Source: Aquimarina sp. AU474 (GTDB lineage Bacteria; Bacteroidota; Bacteroidia; Flavobacteriales; Flavobacteriaceae). Taken from it: DNA of 64,000 nt. The position numbers and the translations under genes are program-made. Below the pieces are notes generated by a model that worked only from the letters and a program-made list of their open reading frames with translations, did not search any database and had not been told where the DNA came from. The stretch is from contig NZ_OMPE01000008.1 of NCBI RefSeq assembly GCF_900312815.1, positions 682,001 to 746,000 of the forward strand. The letters are read 5' to 3'. Positions 1 through 9,186 of this stretch are shown here, one piece after another (within the stretch, counting starts at the first letter, position 1; every line of letters starts with the position of its first letter).

Positions 1-18
1 AATATCGCATACTCAATT

Positions 19-1746
19 ATGCTAAATCATTTCTTTGTGAAAACTCTATTCAATATAGTTCAAAAATACATTTTTGTAGTTATCTTCTTTTTTCTCTCTA
101 TTTATACACAAGCACAAACCTTTAGAGACTCTTTATCCAACAAAAGTTATAACGAGCTTAAGAAAGATTTTTATAGTTATGTACAAAAAGATACCTTAAA
201 AGCTAGAAGTATTGCTGATGTTTTTTTAAAACGTGCCAAAATAGATCAAGACACATTTAAAATTGCTGACGCTTATCATTTTACTTTTTACCTATCTCAG
301 TATAGAGATCAACAACTTTATTTGGATAGCATTATTAAATTAACAACCCAAAAGCAAAGCAAAACATTTCCTGCGCAAGCTTATTTTGACAAAGCCCAAC
401 TTTTTTTATATAAAAAAAGAAACATTCAAAATACAATTAACAACCTTAATCAAGCGCGTAAATATGCAAAACAATATGATAACGTTAATTTATTATATCG
501 TATCGACTATCATATCGCCATTATTAAAAGTGAACATCTAAATGAGAAGGAAGATGCTTTATCTATTTTTAAAAAATGTGCCAACTTTTATAATAGCAGA
601 CATGCATATCTTTATTTAAACACATTACATGCTATTGCAGAAACTTACATAGGCTTAAAAAAACACGATTCTGCTTCTTATTACAACAAATTGGGGTATA
701 CTAAAGCGGTTAAAAATTCTGATCTATTTCCTGATGAAAAATATTACTTTACTCTATCCGAAGGTATAAATCGGTACGAAAAAAAAGAATATCAATTGGC
801 AATAGATAGTATTCGTAAAGCTTTACCTATCATAAAGTATAACGATCAATCAAATACCATTGATAGTTATTTTTACTTAGGAAAAAGTTATTACAAACTT
901 GGTCAAAAGGAGAAAGCAATCCCTTATTTTATTAAAACAGATTCTATTCTCGAAACTTTACACTCTATACCACAGTACAAACATGTAAAAACCTATGAAT
1001 ATTTAAAAGAATATTACCGCGGAAAGAAGGATCTACAAAATCAAAATAAATATCTACAGAAACTTAATACCATATTGGATAAGTATTTAAATGATCGAGT
1101 ACATATTAGTAAAAAAGTAAAAGAAGACTATGATGTTCCCCTTTTATTAGAAGAACAACAAGTAATTATTAAAAAATTAAATAAAAACACCAATGCTTAT
1201 CAATCAAGTATAATATTGTTAATTGCTCTTTTGCTAGCATTTGGTAGCTTATTATATGTTCAGTTTAGAAAAAAGAAGCTGTACAGATCGCGTTTCGAAG
1301 CTTTGATGAGAGAGAGTAATTCTACTCGAACTATTGTAAAAGTTAATAACACAAATCAAGATCTTTCCAAAAAAGAATTAAAAGTTCCTGAAAAACATGC
1401 TACATATATTTTAAATAAGCTTGAAGAATTTGAGAGAGATCATAAATATCTAACTATTGGTACAAGTATACAATCACTAGCAGATGATATGGAAACCAAT
1501 ATTAAATATTTATCACAGGTTATTAATTATTACAAAAGCAAATCATTTACAAGTTACCTTAATGAGTTAAGGATCACATACGCGGTAGAAGAACTTAAAA
1601 ACAATAAAACGCTTCGAAAATTTACTATTAAAGCAATTGCACAAGAAATGGGTTATAAAAACGCCGAAACATTTTCGAATGCGTTTTATAAATATGTAAA
1701 AATTAAACCTTCTTACTTTATTAAAAACATAGAAAAACGAAAGTAA
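19..1746 (+). CDS. Membrane TPR protein with C-terminal AraC-type HTH
   Basis: The 575-residue product starts with a hydrophobic signal or anchor (about residues 15-33). A helical TPR-like repeat region (about 35-385) follows, then one clear membrane span (about 395-415) and a basic linker. The C-terminus (about 459-572) is an AraC/HTH_18 DNA-binding domain; its second helix-turn-helix (TIKAIAQEMGYKNAETFSNAFYK read in parts) is well preserved. The layout suggests TPRs in the periplasm sensing a signal and a cytoplasmic HTH acting on DNA. This topology is inferred. The protein is paralogous to the product at 2326-4044 along its whole length. A GG-leader peptide gene lies 145 bp downstream, so control of the peptide locus is a reasonable guess. 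Confidence 0.85.
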   Translation: MLNHFFVKTLFNIVQKYIFVVIFFFLSIYTQAQTFRDSLSNKSYNELKKDFYSYVQKDTLKARSIADVFLKRAKIDQDTFKIADAYHFTFYLSQYRDQQLYLDSIIKLTTQKQSKTFPAQAYFDKAQLFLYKKRNIQNTINNLNQARKYAKQYDNVNLLYRIDYHIAIIKSEHLNEKEDALSIFKKCANFYNSRHAYLYLNTLHAIAETYIGLKKHDSASYYNKLGYTKAVKNSDLFPDEKYYFTLSEGINRYEKKEYQLAIDSIRKALPIIKYNDQSNTIDSYFYLGKSYYKLGQKEKAIPYFIKTDSILETLHSIPQYKHVKTYEYLKEYYRGKKDLQNQNKYLQKLNTILDKYLNDRVHISKKVKEDYDVPLLLEEQQVIIKKLNKNTNAYQSSIILLIALLLAFGSLLYVQFRKKKLYRSRFEALMRESNSTRTIVKVNNTNQDLSKKELKVPEKHATYILNKLEEFERDHKYLTIGTSIQSLADDMETNIKYLSQVINYYKSKSFTSYLNELRITYAVEELKNNKTLRKFTIKAIAQEMGYKNAETFSNAFYKYVKIKPSYFIKNIEKRK

Positions 1747-1788
1747 AACATTAATAACAAACACTTCGAAACAAGGAAAAACTAAAAC

Positions 1789-1806
1789 CGGAATTCAGGA
1801 ATTCCG
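1789..1806. promoter_or_regulatory. Perfect palindrome upstream of GG-peptide gene
   Basis: CGGAATTCAGGAATTCCG is an 18-bp palindrome 85 bp upstream of the peptide gene at 1892. It shares the GAATTC core with the direct-repeat elements ahead of the minus-strand peptide genes, so it may be a related regulator site. A weak -7-like TACTTTAG lies at 1851-1858. Confidence 0.4.
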
Positions 1807-1891
1807 AGTACAACACACTAATTTCCTTCTTTCTAAAGGTTAATTTTATATACTTTAGTGGCAAATCTTAAAAACTAAAAAGGGAATTGTT

Positions 1892-2068
1892 ATGAAGAAA
1901 AAATCTGCTAACTCGAAAAAAATAAACTTAAAAAAACTTGAAATATCAAGATTGGATAAATTAAACAACATCTCAGGAGGATTTGGTCCTGTTGGCCATG
2001 GTACCCGAACCGGAGATTTATGCGTAACCGCAATATGTAGTTGGGGTTGTGAATATAATAATCAATAG
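1892..2068 (+). CDS. Double-glycine leader secreted peptide precursor
   Basis: This 58-residue precursor has a lysine-rich N-terminus (KKINLKKLEISRLDKL) typical of Bacteroidota natural-product leaders and ends its leader at GG (residues 29-30). The predicted mature part is about 28 residues, rich in Gly, with three Cys near the C-terminus (CVTAICSWGC). The leader should be cut after GG by the C39 domain of the exporter encoded at 4749-6944. No lanthipeptide or other modification enzyme is seen nearby. The activity (bacteriocin, signal or other) is unknown. Confidence 0.75.
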   Translation: MKKKSANSKKINLKKLEISRLDKLNNISGGFGPVGHGTRTGDLCVTAICSWGCEYNNQ

Positions 2069-2131
2069 TCATTTAATGAAAACTTTCTGTGATCATAAGT
2101 TTCTGCTTAGGATTACTCTAATACATCAAAT

Positions 2132-2165
2132 AACACTCTTGTTTTTTAAAAAAAATGAGAGTGTT
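2132..2165 (+). terminator. Hairpin terminator after peptide gene
   Basis: AACACTCT and AGAGTGTT form an 8-bp stem around an A/T-rich loop that can pair further. A T-rich stretch follows. It sits 63 bp after the peptide stop codon. Confidence 0.6.
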
Positions 2166-2325
2166 CTTCTCTACAATTCATTTTAATTGCGCGATCTAAT
2201 TTTCTTTTTGTTTATCCTTTTTTAAAGAAAAAAACACTACCCTTTGTGTACTCAATACCCGAGCAATTAAAATAATGCTATTTTTGCAAATACTATAGGC
2301 AACCATTTTTATTTAATAAAATAGC

Positions 2326-4044
2326 ATGTATAAGTTTTACTATTACTTTATTATAATATCCCTTTTTCTTATCCCCGCTATTGTCGGTGCACAAACACCG
2401 AACGATTCTTTACTTAAAATGAATTATGACGAGCTCATAAATGATTTTTATAAAAATAGAAAGACTGATTCTATTAAAGCTAAAAAAATAGCCGAATTCA
2501 TTTTAAACAAAGCAAAAAAGGAAAAAGACACTTTTAGGATTGCCAAAGCTTATGAACTAACCTATAGAATTACTAGCTATGAAACAGGTACTCGATACCT
2601 AGACAGTATTATAAAAATTACAAAACGAAAACAGAATAAAGATTTTCCTCTTCTTGCATATTTTAGAAAAGCTCAATTTTATCTATCTGTTCAAAGAAAT
2701 ATCGATAAAACCTTAGACAACCTCAACATTGCACGTAAAATAGCAAAAAAGAATAACGATACTGCGTTTTTATATCGTATAGATCACAACATTGCTATTG
2801 TAAGGAGTGAACATCTTGGCGAAAAGGAAAAGGCAATTCAAATTTTTAAAAAATGTGCTAACTTTTATCAAGATAAAACTGATTCTAAATATATGATTAG
2901 GTACTTATTTACCTTGCATGCTATCGCCGAAACGTATATTGGTCTCAAAAAAAATGACTCTGCCAGTCATTATAACAATCTTGGATATGCTATTGCTTCG
3001 CAACATACTGGTAATACAATTAATAAAATCAAATCATATTTTACCCTCTGTGAAGGAATAAATCAAAATGGAAGAGATAAATATACTGCAACTATAGACA
3101 GTATACACAAGGCTTTGCCTACGATGATCGAATATGAAGATGTATCTAATACCTTAGACAGCTATTTTTACTTAGGCAAATCTTACTATGAATTAAAAAA
3201 TAAGGAAAAAGCAATATTTTATTTCAAGAAAACCGACTCCGTATTAGAAACTCTAAATTCTACTCCACAATATAAACATATAAAAACGTACGAATATTTA
3301 AAGGATTATTACAAAAGTATAAATGATCTAAATGGTCAAAATAAATATCTTAATAAATTAAATTCTGTTCTGGATAACTACTTAAACGATCAAATTTTTA
3401 TTAGTAAAAAGGTAAAAGAAGATTATGACATTCCTCTTTTGCTTGAAGAACAGCAAATATTAATCAAAAAATTAAGCAAAAACAATAATACCTATATGAT
3501 AGGTATCTTAGTTCTGGCTATTCTTTTATTGGTTTCAGGAAGCCTTATATATTATCAATACAAAAAAAGACAACTCTACAGAATTCGTTTTGAGCAACTC
3601 ACATCAGACATCAAATCAAACGATCATATCAAGATCACAAACCAAAATAAACCGATAACAAAGGATAATGAACTAAAAGTACCAGAAAAACATGTTACTT
3701 ATATTCTAGCCAAGCTCGAAGAATTTGAACAAAATCGTGATTATTTGCGTATGGGTTTAAGCTCTCAGTCATTAGCAGATACTATAGAGACCAATGTAAA
3801 ATATCTTTCTTTAGTGATTAATCATTATAAAAATAAATCTTTTAGTAGTTATTTAAATGAACTTAGAATTACTTATGCGGTAAAAGAATTACAAGAAAAT
3901 TCTACACTTCAAAAATTTACCATAAAAGCTATAGCAAACGAATTTGGTTATAACAGTTCTGAAACTTTTTCTAATGCTTTTTATAAACAAGTAAAGATTA
4001 AACCATCTTATTTTATTAAGGAACTTAGAAAAAAGAAAAACTAG
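2326..4044 (+). CDS. Membrane TPR protein with C-terminal AraC-type HTH (paralog)
   Basis: The 572-residue product is a full-length paralog of the protein at 19-1746. It has an N-terminal signal or anchor (about residues 1-22, ending GAQ), a TPR-like helical region to about 385, a membrane span near 390-411 and an AraC/HTH_18 domain at about 455-568. The linker motif HISKKVKEDYDVPLLLEEQQ of the first copy is nearly unchanged here. Two GG-leader peptide genes follow downstream on the same strand, the same order as after the first copy. This points to duplicated regulator-plus-peptide modules. The sensed signal is unknown. Confidence 0.85.
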   Translation: MYKFYYYFIIISLFLIPAIVGAQTPNDSLLKMNYDELINDFYKNRKTDSIKAKKIAEFILNKAKKEKDTFRIAKAYELTYRITSYETGTRYLDSIIKITKRKQNKDFPLLAYFRKAQFYLSVQRNIDKTLDNLNIARKIAKKNNDTAFLYRIDHNIAIVRSEHLGEKEKAIQIFKKCANFYQDKTDSKYMIRYLFTLHAIAETYIGLKKNDSASHYNNLGYAIASQHTGNTINKIKSYFTLCEGINQNGRDKYTATIDSIHKALPTMIEYEDVSNTLDSYFYLGKSYYELKNKEKAIFYFKKTDSVLETLNSTPQYKHIKTYEYLKDYYKSINDLNGQNKYLNKLNSVLDNYLNDQIFISKKVKEDYDIPLLLEEQQILIKKLSKNNNTYMIGILVLAILLLVSGSLIYYQYKKRQLYRIRFEQLTSDIKSNDHIKITNQNKPITKDNELKVPEKHVTYILAKLEEFEQNRDYLRMGLSSQSLADTIETNVKYLSLVINHYKNKSFSSYLNELRITYAVKELQENSTLQKFTIKAIANEFGYNSSETFSNAFYKQVKIKPSYFIKELRKKKN

Positions 4045-4058
4045 CCCAAACCAGCATT

Positions 4059-4080
4059 AATACTGCGTCTTTACAGTATT
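4059..4080 (+). terminator. Short hairpin after regulator gene
   Basis: AATACTG and CAGTATT form a 7-bp stem 15 bp after the regulator stop codon, followed by TTGG rather than a long T-run. It is a weak terminator candidate. Confidence 0.35.
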
Positions 4081-4100
4081 TTGGTTACTGTAAAATAATA

Positions 4101-4170
4101 CGAAATTCTAGAATCCCGTATACTGTATCTTAAATTTTCGGTTTAGAAAAACTGTTTTTTCTTATTTTCG
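4101..4170 (+). promoter_or_regulatory. Promoter region of GG-peptide gene at 4204
   Basis: CGAAATTCTAGAATCCCG (4101-4118) matches the half-site found upstream of the minus-strand peptide genes. TATTTTCG at 4163-4170 is one base off the Bacteroidota -7 consensus TAnnTTTG. The spacing is less regular than in the minus-strand promoters. Confidence 0.45.
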
Positions 4171-4203
4171 TTGACATAAGTACTAACTAAACACGTAAAT
4201 ATT

Positions 4204-4380
4204 ATGAAAAAGAAATCACTCAACTCAAAAACACTTTCTTTAAAAAAAATTAAGGTCTCTAAACTTATAAACCTGAACATTGTTAAAGGAGGTTTTCCTG
4301 GAGGAACGGCCAGTATTTATCCTGCCAACGTTTGTCCTAGCGATCAATTTGCAAGTTGCAGTTTTCACAATCAGAAATAA
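4204..4380 (+). CDS. Double-glycine leader secreted peptide precursor
   Basis: This 58-residue precursor begins MKKKSLNSKTLSLKKIKVSK and has its GG at residues 29-30 (IVKGG). The mature part of about 28 residues (FPGGTASIYP...) holds two Cys. Its leader is almost identical to that of the next gene (4486-4656), so the two are recent tandem duplicates whose mature parts have diverged. Export by the C39 ABC transporter encoded opposite is expected. Confidence 0.72.
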   Translation: MKKKSLNSKTLSLKKIKVSKLINLNIVKGGFPGGTASIYPANVCPSDQFASCSFHNQK

Positions 4381-4383
4381 CAT

Positions 4384-4427
4384 GAAATTCTAGAATCAGG
4401 TATACTGTAACCTAAAGTTTAGGTTAC
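4384..4427 (+). promoter_or_regulatory. Half-site plus palindrome upstream of GG-peptide gene at 4486
   Basis: GAAATTCTAGAATCAGG at 4384-4400 repeats the half-site seen at 4101. It is followed by an inverted repeat at 4407-4427 with 10-bp arms (GTAACCTAAA / TTTAGGTTAC) around one base. The same TACTGTA stretch is found, less symmetric, at 4121. An operator is likely; the palindrome could also end transcription from the previous gene. Confidence 0.45.
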
Positions 4428-4485
4428 GGAAAACTATTTTTCATATTTCCTTGGAGATAATTACTAACCATAACATGTAAACTTT

Positions 4486-4656
4486 ATGAAAAAGAAATCA
4501 CTCAACTCAAAAACACTTTCTTTAGATAAAATTAAAATTTCTAAACTAACCAATCCTTATACTATTCATGGTGGTATTGGAACAGCAAGTTTTGTTCCTG
4601 ATCGTAGTTGTCCTGATCGTGACACCAAAACTTGTTCTAATTATCAACATAAATAA
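4486..4656 (+). CDS. Double-glycine leader secreted peptide precursor
   Basis: This 56-residue precursor shares its first 13 residues with the gene at 4204. The leader ends in IHGG (residues 27-30) and the mature part is about 26 residues (IGTASFVPDR...) with two Cys (CPDRDTKTC). It is the last plus-strand gene before the convergent exporter gene, with a strong bidirectional terminator between them. Confidence 0.72.
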   Translation: MKKKSLNSKTLSLDKIKISKLTNPYTIHGGIGTASFVPDRSCPDRDTKTCSNYQHK

Positions 4657-4674
4657 TATCAATACTTAAAAAAT

Positions 4675-4710
4675 ATAATCGCCTATACTTCTTCAAGTAT
4701 AGGCGATTAT
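4675..4710. terminator. Bidirectional terminator between peptide and exporter genes
   Basis: A perfect 16-bp stem (ATAATCGCCTATACTT and its complement) closes a 4-base loop CTTC. It sits between the convergent genes ending at 4656 and 4749. Confidence 0.8.
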
Positions 4711-4748
4711 ATGTATGGTATCCTTATTGGACCAAATTGGTGTATTGA

Positions 4749-6944
4749 TTACGACACTATTAATTTATTATGATTCGCTTCTTGATCTCTCCAGAAATCA
4801 CTGTAAAAATTATTAGAATGCATTAGTTCTTGATGTGATCCCGAAACTGAAGTTTCTCCCTCTTCTATAACATAAATTTGATCTGCAATTTGGGGCAAAG
4901 AATGTAATCGATGTGAAATAAAAATAATCCCTATTTCTTTCTTTAGTTTTTCTAATAATGTAAGTGAAAACTGCTCTGTTTTTCTATCCATAGCGGAGGT
5001 ATATTCATCTAAAATTAATAATTTAGGTTTTTTGTATAAAGCTCTTGCCAATGCCAGTACTTGTTTTTGTCCTCCAGAAAGATTTATCCCTGCTTCTCCC
5101 AAAATAGTAGCGTACCCTTGCGGAAATTGCGAAATATAGGTATCTAATCCGTACGTTTCACAAAATTCAATAATATCTTCGGGTGCATCTTCTGTATTCA
5201 ACGCTATATTTTCTAACACAGTGCTATTAAATACTTTAATCTCTTGTTCTATAACACCTATTTGATTTCTCCATGAATTAACATTTACATCTCCCAAGTT
5301 ATATTGCTCATTTACAAGTATTTCTCCTTCTTCACCTTCATAAAACTTTTGAATAATTTGCCCCAAGGTACTTTTACCACATCCACTTTCTCCTACGATA
5401 GCAATACACTCACCTTTTCTAACTTTTAGCGAAATATTTTTTAATATCTGACTTCTACCTGCGAACCTGAAACTTAGATCTTTAATCGATAAAGATTCGA
5501 AAACTGTAATGTTTACATTTCCTTGCTTTTCCTTTTCCATTGCTGCAAAATCATACATTCTATTAAATGCAATCTTTGCTTCGTTGATTGGGATTGCTAT
5601 TAATGCTAAACTAGCTACTGATGGCAATAAAGACCCTGCAATACCTAAAATAGCCATTAATTCTCCCAATAATAATGTATCGTGATATACCTGTAGAGAT
5701 ACGAAAGTTAAAAGAGTGACTAAAAACAAAACACTAAAAACCCCTGATATAAGAGATAATCGAATATCTATTTTGCCAAGATCAAATACTTTATCCTGAT
5801 AAAACCCATAGATTCTTTTATTCAATTTTTGAAATAATGATTGTTTGTTATTATTTTTAATAGCTGCTATCCCATTCATAGTTGCTATATAATTACTCTG
5901 GCTATGTGCCCTTGATTGCATTACTTCTTTTTGGGCCTTAATTATTTTATCATTAAAACCATATATTAACACAAAATAAAATGGTAGACTAACTAAGGCA
6001 ATCAGTCCTGCTTGCCATGAGTAATAAAAAAGAAAGCAAAGCGATACTATTGAAATTAACAAATTGACTACAAAAGTATTAGACACCGTTTGAATAACTT
6101 GTTGTACTCTTTGAGTATCATTTAATCTCGACACTAATTCTCCGATTTTTCGAGTATCAAAAAAAGGTTTAGGAAGATTTAATAAAGAAGAGTAAAATGA
6201 ATCTATAATTCGATTGTTAAAATCTTTACTTTGACGCACTAAGAAATAAGACCGCAATACCTCCATTATAATTCTTATCATTAATAAAAAAGCAACGAGA
6301 GCAATCCCCGTAATCAATTTATTAAAATCTTTAGAAGGTAATATGTCATCAATTAGTTTTTGAGAAAACACTGCCATTGCCATTCCTAATATGGCTGTAA
6401 ACAAACCCAACAAAACACTAAAAAGCAAAAGTGGATAATCTTCTTTTATGAGTTTTATAAACCATTCTTTTTTAGCGACTTTCTCTTCTTTCTCTTCTAT
6501 GAACTCATCATTTGGCGTTAATACGAGACAAGTCTTGGATTTCCATATATCCAGTAACTCATCTTTGCTATAATATCTAATTCCCTTTGCTGGGTCACCA
6601 ATAATAAATCTATTCTTAGAATACCCATAACACACTATATAGTGTTGCAATCGATTATCAATTAATACATGAAGAATTACCGGTTCTTTATGATCAATTA
6701 AAGATTGAATATCGGACTCACATCCTCTAGCAGCAAAACCTAAGTTGTTTGCTGCCTGAAATAACCCTAAAAGCGTAGTACCTTGCTTTGTCGTTCCACT
6801 AAGCTCTCTCAATTTCTCTAGAGAATGATTTCCTTTATAAAGTTTAATAAGAGATAATAAGCAGGCTACTCCACAATCACTTTGGTCTTGTTGTAATACT
6901 AAAGTGTTTTTTATTTCCTTCTCTGATATCATATGCTTATTCAT
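4749..6944 (-). CDS. Peptidase-containing ABC exporter (C39 family, LanT/ComA-like)
   Basis: The 731-residue protein couples leader cleavage to export of double-glycine peptides across the inner membrane. Residues 13-145 form a C39 cysteine peptidase with Gln18, catalytic Cys24 in DCG.AC, His101 and Asp117. About five or six membrane spans follow (about 170-450). The C-terminal ATPase carries Walker A GESGCGKST, signature LSGGQ, Walker B LLILDE and the H-loop SHR. It is the natural processing and export partner of the GG peptides on both sides. No HlyD-type adaptor gene is found in the window, which is unusual for a diderm secretion route. An alternative start is Met5. Confidence 0.95.
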   Translation of the reverse strand: MNKHMISEKEIKNTLVLQQDQSDCGVACLLSLIKLYKGNHSLEKLRELSGTTKQGTTLLGLFQAANNLGFAARGCESDIQSLIDHKEPVILHVLIDNRLQHYIVCYGYSKNRFIIGDPAKGIRYYSKDELLDIWKSKTCLVLTPNDEFIEEKEEKVAKKEWFIKLIKEDYPLLLFSVLLGLFTAILGMAMAVFSQKLIDDILPSKDFNKLITGIALVAFLLMIRIIMEVLRSYFLVRQSKDFNNRIIDSFYSSLLNLPKPFFDTRKIGELVSRLNDTQRVQQVIQTVSNTFVVNLLISIVSLCFLFYYSWQAGLIALVSLPFYFVLIYGFNDKIIKAQKEVMQSRAHSQSNYIATMNGIAAIKNNNKQSLFQKLNKRIYGFYQDKVFDLGKIDIRLSLISGVFSVLFLVTLLTFVSLQVYHDTLLLGELMAILGIAGSLLPSVASLALIAIPINEAKIAFNRMYDFAAMEKEKQGNVNITVFESLSIKDLSFRFAGRSQILKNISLKVRKGECIAIVGESGCGKSTLGQIIQKFYEGEEGEILVNEQYNLGDVNVNSWRNQIGVIEQEIKVFNSTVLENIALNTEDAPEDIIEFCETYGLDTYISQFPQGYATILGEAGINLSGGQKQVLALARALYKKPKLLILDEYTSAMDRKTEQFSLTLLEKLKKEIGIIFISHRLHSLPQIADQIYVIEEGETSVSGSHQELMHSNNFYSDFWRDQEANHNKLIVS

Positions 6945-6995
6945 AATAAGTATCTTTTAAATCTTGCTTATCAAAATATGAATCCTATATACAGA

Positions 6996-7538
6996 CTAAT
7001 AATTTGATAAATTAATTGAATTGCTTTTTAATGTTTTGAGTATTACCTCTGCTTTAAGTTGACCTTTATGTCTTTTTACTAATGCTTGGTTTTCATCATA
7101 GATTAAGACATAAGGAATTGAAGTAGCATCAAAACGACTGGAGAAATCATCTTGTGAATCAAATAGGAAATTAACGTAATCATAAGTATTTAGTTTATAG
7201 AATTCGGAGAATGTTTTTATAGTTTCTTTTGTTTCAGATGAGACAAAGATTAATTGGGTGTTTTTAAATTCATCTATGCTTTGTTTTATAGATATTGCTT
7301 CATTTTGACAGTAATTACATTCTGTATTAAAATATATAAATACAGTGGTTCTATTTAACACAAGATCACTTTTGGTAAATGTCTCGTTATCTAAAGTTTC
7401 AAAAGAGAATCTAGGAATTGTTTTCAATGTCTCTATTACTTTGGTCTTCTGTTGTATTTTGTTAACCACCTTGTATCCCATAAAACATAACAATAAGATT
7501 ACCAATACAATCGTAGTAGTTTTTAAATATGTTTTCAT
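6996..7538 (-). CDS. Membrane-anchored thioredoxin-like (TlpA-type) protein
   Basis: The 180-residue product has an N-terminal anchor (about residues 7-23) and a thioredoxin-fold domain with a CNYC redox pair (Cys74, Cys77) and a cis-Pro turn (TSIPYVL). It probably sits in the periplasm and makes or reduces disulfides, or acts on peptide cysteines. It lies 51 bp downstream of the exporter on the same strand. Because many peptides in the locus have 2-4 Cys, a role in their disulfide state is plausible, but this is inference. Confidence 0.8.
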   Translation of the reverse strand: MKTYLKTTTIVLVILLLCFMGYKVVNKIQQKTKVIETLKTIPRFSFETLDNETFTKSDLVLNRTTVFIYFNTECNYCQNEAISIKQSIDEFKNTQLIFVSSETKETIKTFSEFYKLNTYDYVNFLFDSQDDFSSRFDATSIPYVLIYDENQALVKRHKGQLKAEVILKTLKSNSINLSNY

Positions 7539-7599
7539 CTATATTTTATTAAGAGTTTCTAATACTTCATTCCTTTAAATAGAAAGACAGAAATAATCT

Positions 7600-8223
7600 T
7601 TAACTCATATTTAGCGTAAGAAACATTACTGTAACCACCCAGATCAATAAAACCGAACCATAACTACTAGCCACAATTTTTAATGCTTTATCTGTTGTGG
7701 TATCAATCTCTTTACCAATCAAATAGGCTAATATGATCCAATATATTAATTCAAATAAATTAAGTGTTTGAAAAGGGTATATAAACCAAGGAGAGATTCC
7801 TTCATAGCCTATAATACTAAGAGCAGACAAAGGGTAAAAACTTTGCATTTCTTCTATCGTAAAAGTGTCACTAAATGAGAACCAAATTAATTTTATTACA
7901 CCTACAATAATAAAAATGAATTCTGCTTTGGTAACTATTCTAAATAATGTCTTATATGGTATTTTTTTGTCAAATAGAAAAGTACCCATAAATAAAACGG
8001 TACTTATCAACCCAACTTTTATAAACAGTATAATTGGTAGAGAGAGATATCCTACCCACTGCCATTTTTGGTTCAATTCGATAAATTCTTCAAATTGATC
8101 TCTAGTAAGTTGTTCGGATAAACTATTAAGCATTAACTCGTTAGTATCTAGCAAATAATTTGTCATTATTACTAGTAGAACAGATACTATAGAGAGTATT
8201 ATAAATGGTATTTTCTTAAACAT
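7600..8223 (-). CDS. Multi-pass membrane protein of unknown function
   Basis: The 207-residue product has an N-terminal membrane helix and about four more hydrophobic segments (near residues 55-85, 95-118, 145-170 and 180-203). No family was recognised. It lies 61 bp upstream of the thioredoxin-like gene on the same strand, so exporter, redox protein and this protein may form one unit with the order membrane protein, redox protein, exporter. A role in export or self-protection is possible but not shown. Confidence 0.7.
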   Translation of the reverse strand: MFKKIPFIILSIVSVLLVIMTNYLLDTNELMLNSLSEQLTRDQFEEFIELNQKWQWVGYLSLPIILFIKVGLISTVLFMGTFLFDKKIPYKTLFRIVTKAEFIFIIVGVIKLIWFSFSDTFTIEEMQSFYPLSALSIIGYEGISPWFIYPFQTLNLFELIYWIILAYLIGKEIDTTTDKALKIVASSYGSVLLIWVVTVMFLTLNMS

Positions 8224-8376
8224 GGTTTGCTGTTTTATTTTTGAAACTAAAAAATCTTCAGTATTTTGATTACATATACCACTAAGAAGGTATACGCACA
8301 GATCATTACTTACTGTATGCTATATAATTGTCATACTATTCCTTCAGTCAATCTCCAAAAAATTAGGAGTTATAGA

Positions 8377-8402
8377 AATCGCCTAAACCTAAGTCTAGGC
8401 GA
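8377..8402 (-). terminator. Hairpin downstream of peptide gene 8489
   Basis: TCGCCTA and TAGGCGA form a 7-bp stem; the minus-strand transcript would read into TTTCTAT. The rest of 8224-8488 shows no gene. Confidence 0.5.
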
Positions 8403-8488
8403 CTCAACTCAAACTCTCAAAAAGGATTAAATCGTCACAAATCAGCTAAAAATGTGTGATCAAAACATTGAGAATTTTTTAAATATTT

Positions 8489-8677
8489 TTACATCGCTAC
8501 ACATATTTGACAACTCATCACATTTTGCGAATACAGACATGTAGTAAGGTTAGAATTAAGCCCACAACCATCTGGATTGGCTGTTTGCATAAAGCCTCCA
8601 TTAGGATTACCTCCTTTTACACTACCTAACTGTGAAATATTCATTTTCTTGAGAATCAATTTCTTTTTACTTTTCAT
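8489..8677 (-). CDS. Double-glycine leader Cys-rich peptide precursor
   Basis: This 62-residue precursor has the leader MKSKKKLILKKMNISQLGSVKGG (read in parts), with cleavage expected after residue 23. The mature part contains four Cys and ends in CLYSQNVMSCQICVAM. That C-terminal pattern (C.YS..-MSC..CV) recurs in the peptides at 8927 and 9285, and in a shorter form at 12109, defining one peptide family. It has its own complete promoter with the repeat element at 8731-8811. Confidence 0.8.
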   Translation of the reverse strand: MKSKKKLILKKMNISQLGSVKGGNPNGGFMQTANPDGCGLNSNLTTCLYSQNVMSCQICVAM

Positions 8678-8730
8678 AATGTTTGTTTTTCGTTATACTT
8701 TATTTTTAACATCAAAATATTTGATCAAAA

Positions 8731-8811
8731 CAAACATAATGCGGTAACCGTATGTTATCCAATATATGATTTCGAGTATTCCTGAATTTCGAGCGTTTTT
8801 CGCGAAATTCG
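8731..8811 (-). promoter_or_regulatory. Peptide promoter with 20-bp-spaced direct repeats
   Basis: Read on the minus strand: two half-sites (a CGAATTTC variant, then CGAAATTC) lie 20 bp apart, TTG is at 8762-8760, then 21 bp and the -7 box TATGTTTG (8738-8731). The start codon is 54 bp downstream of the -7 box. The same spacings recur at four other promoters in this locus. Confidence 0.75.
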
Positions 8812-8826
8812 ACCAATATGACTTAT

Positions 8827-8855
8827 AAAATCGCCCAAATATATTTTGGGCGATT
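8827..8855 (-). terminator. Terminator after peptide gene 8927
   Basis: AATCGCCCAAA and TTTGGGCGATT form a stem with a TATAT loop, followed on the minus strand by TTTATAAG. Confidence 0.7.
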
Positions 8856-8926
8856 CAGAATCTATTTTTACCATATAATTACTCACAATTAATCAGGATA
8901 CAAATGAAGACATTATAAATAGATTA

Positions 8927-9136
8927 TTATTTATGTGCATTAACACATACTGCACAGCTCATTGGTGTTTGAGAGTATTGACATGCTAGTCCTTGAGTTC
9001 CATTTCCGCATCCCATTGGATCTGCAGTAGGTAAAGATGGCCCTGTTGGAAAAGTCCAAGCTATATTTCCTCCTTTAACACTATCTAGTTGCGCTACATT
9101 CATTTTTTTAAGACTAAGTTTCTTTTTGTTTTTCAT
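8927..9136 (-). CDS. Double-glycine leader Cys-rich peptide precursor
   Basis: This 69-residue precursor starts at MKNKKKLSLKKMN; an in-frame ATG 24 bp upstream is less likely because all sister leaders begin at this point. The leader ends VKGG at residue 23. The mature part is about 46 residues and ends CQYSQTPMSCAVCVNAHK, almost the same as the peptide at 9285. No repeat-type promoter lies directly upstream; a hairpin (9187-9216) separates it from gene 9285, so it may be read by partial read-through. Confidence 0.8.
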   Translation of the reverse strand: MKNKKKLSLKKMNVAQLDSVKGGNIAWTFPTGPSLPTADPMGCGNGTQGLACQYSQTPMSCAVCVNAHK

Positions 9137-9186
9137 AATATTTGTTGTTTGATTATACATTATTTTAAATCTAAAATGGTATTAGT

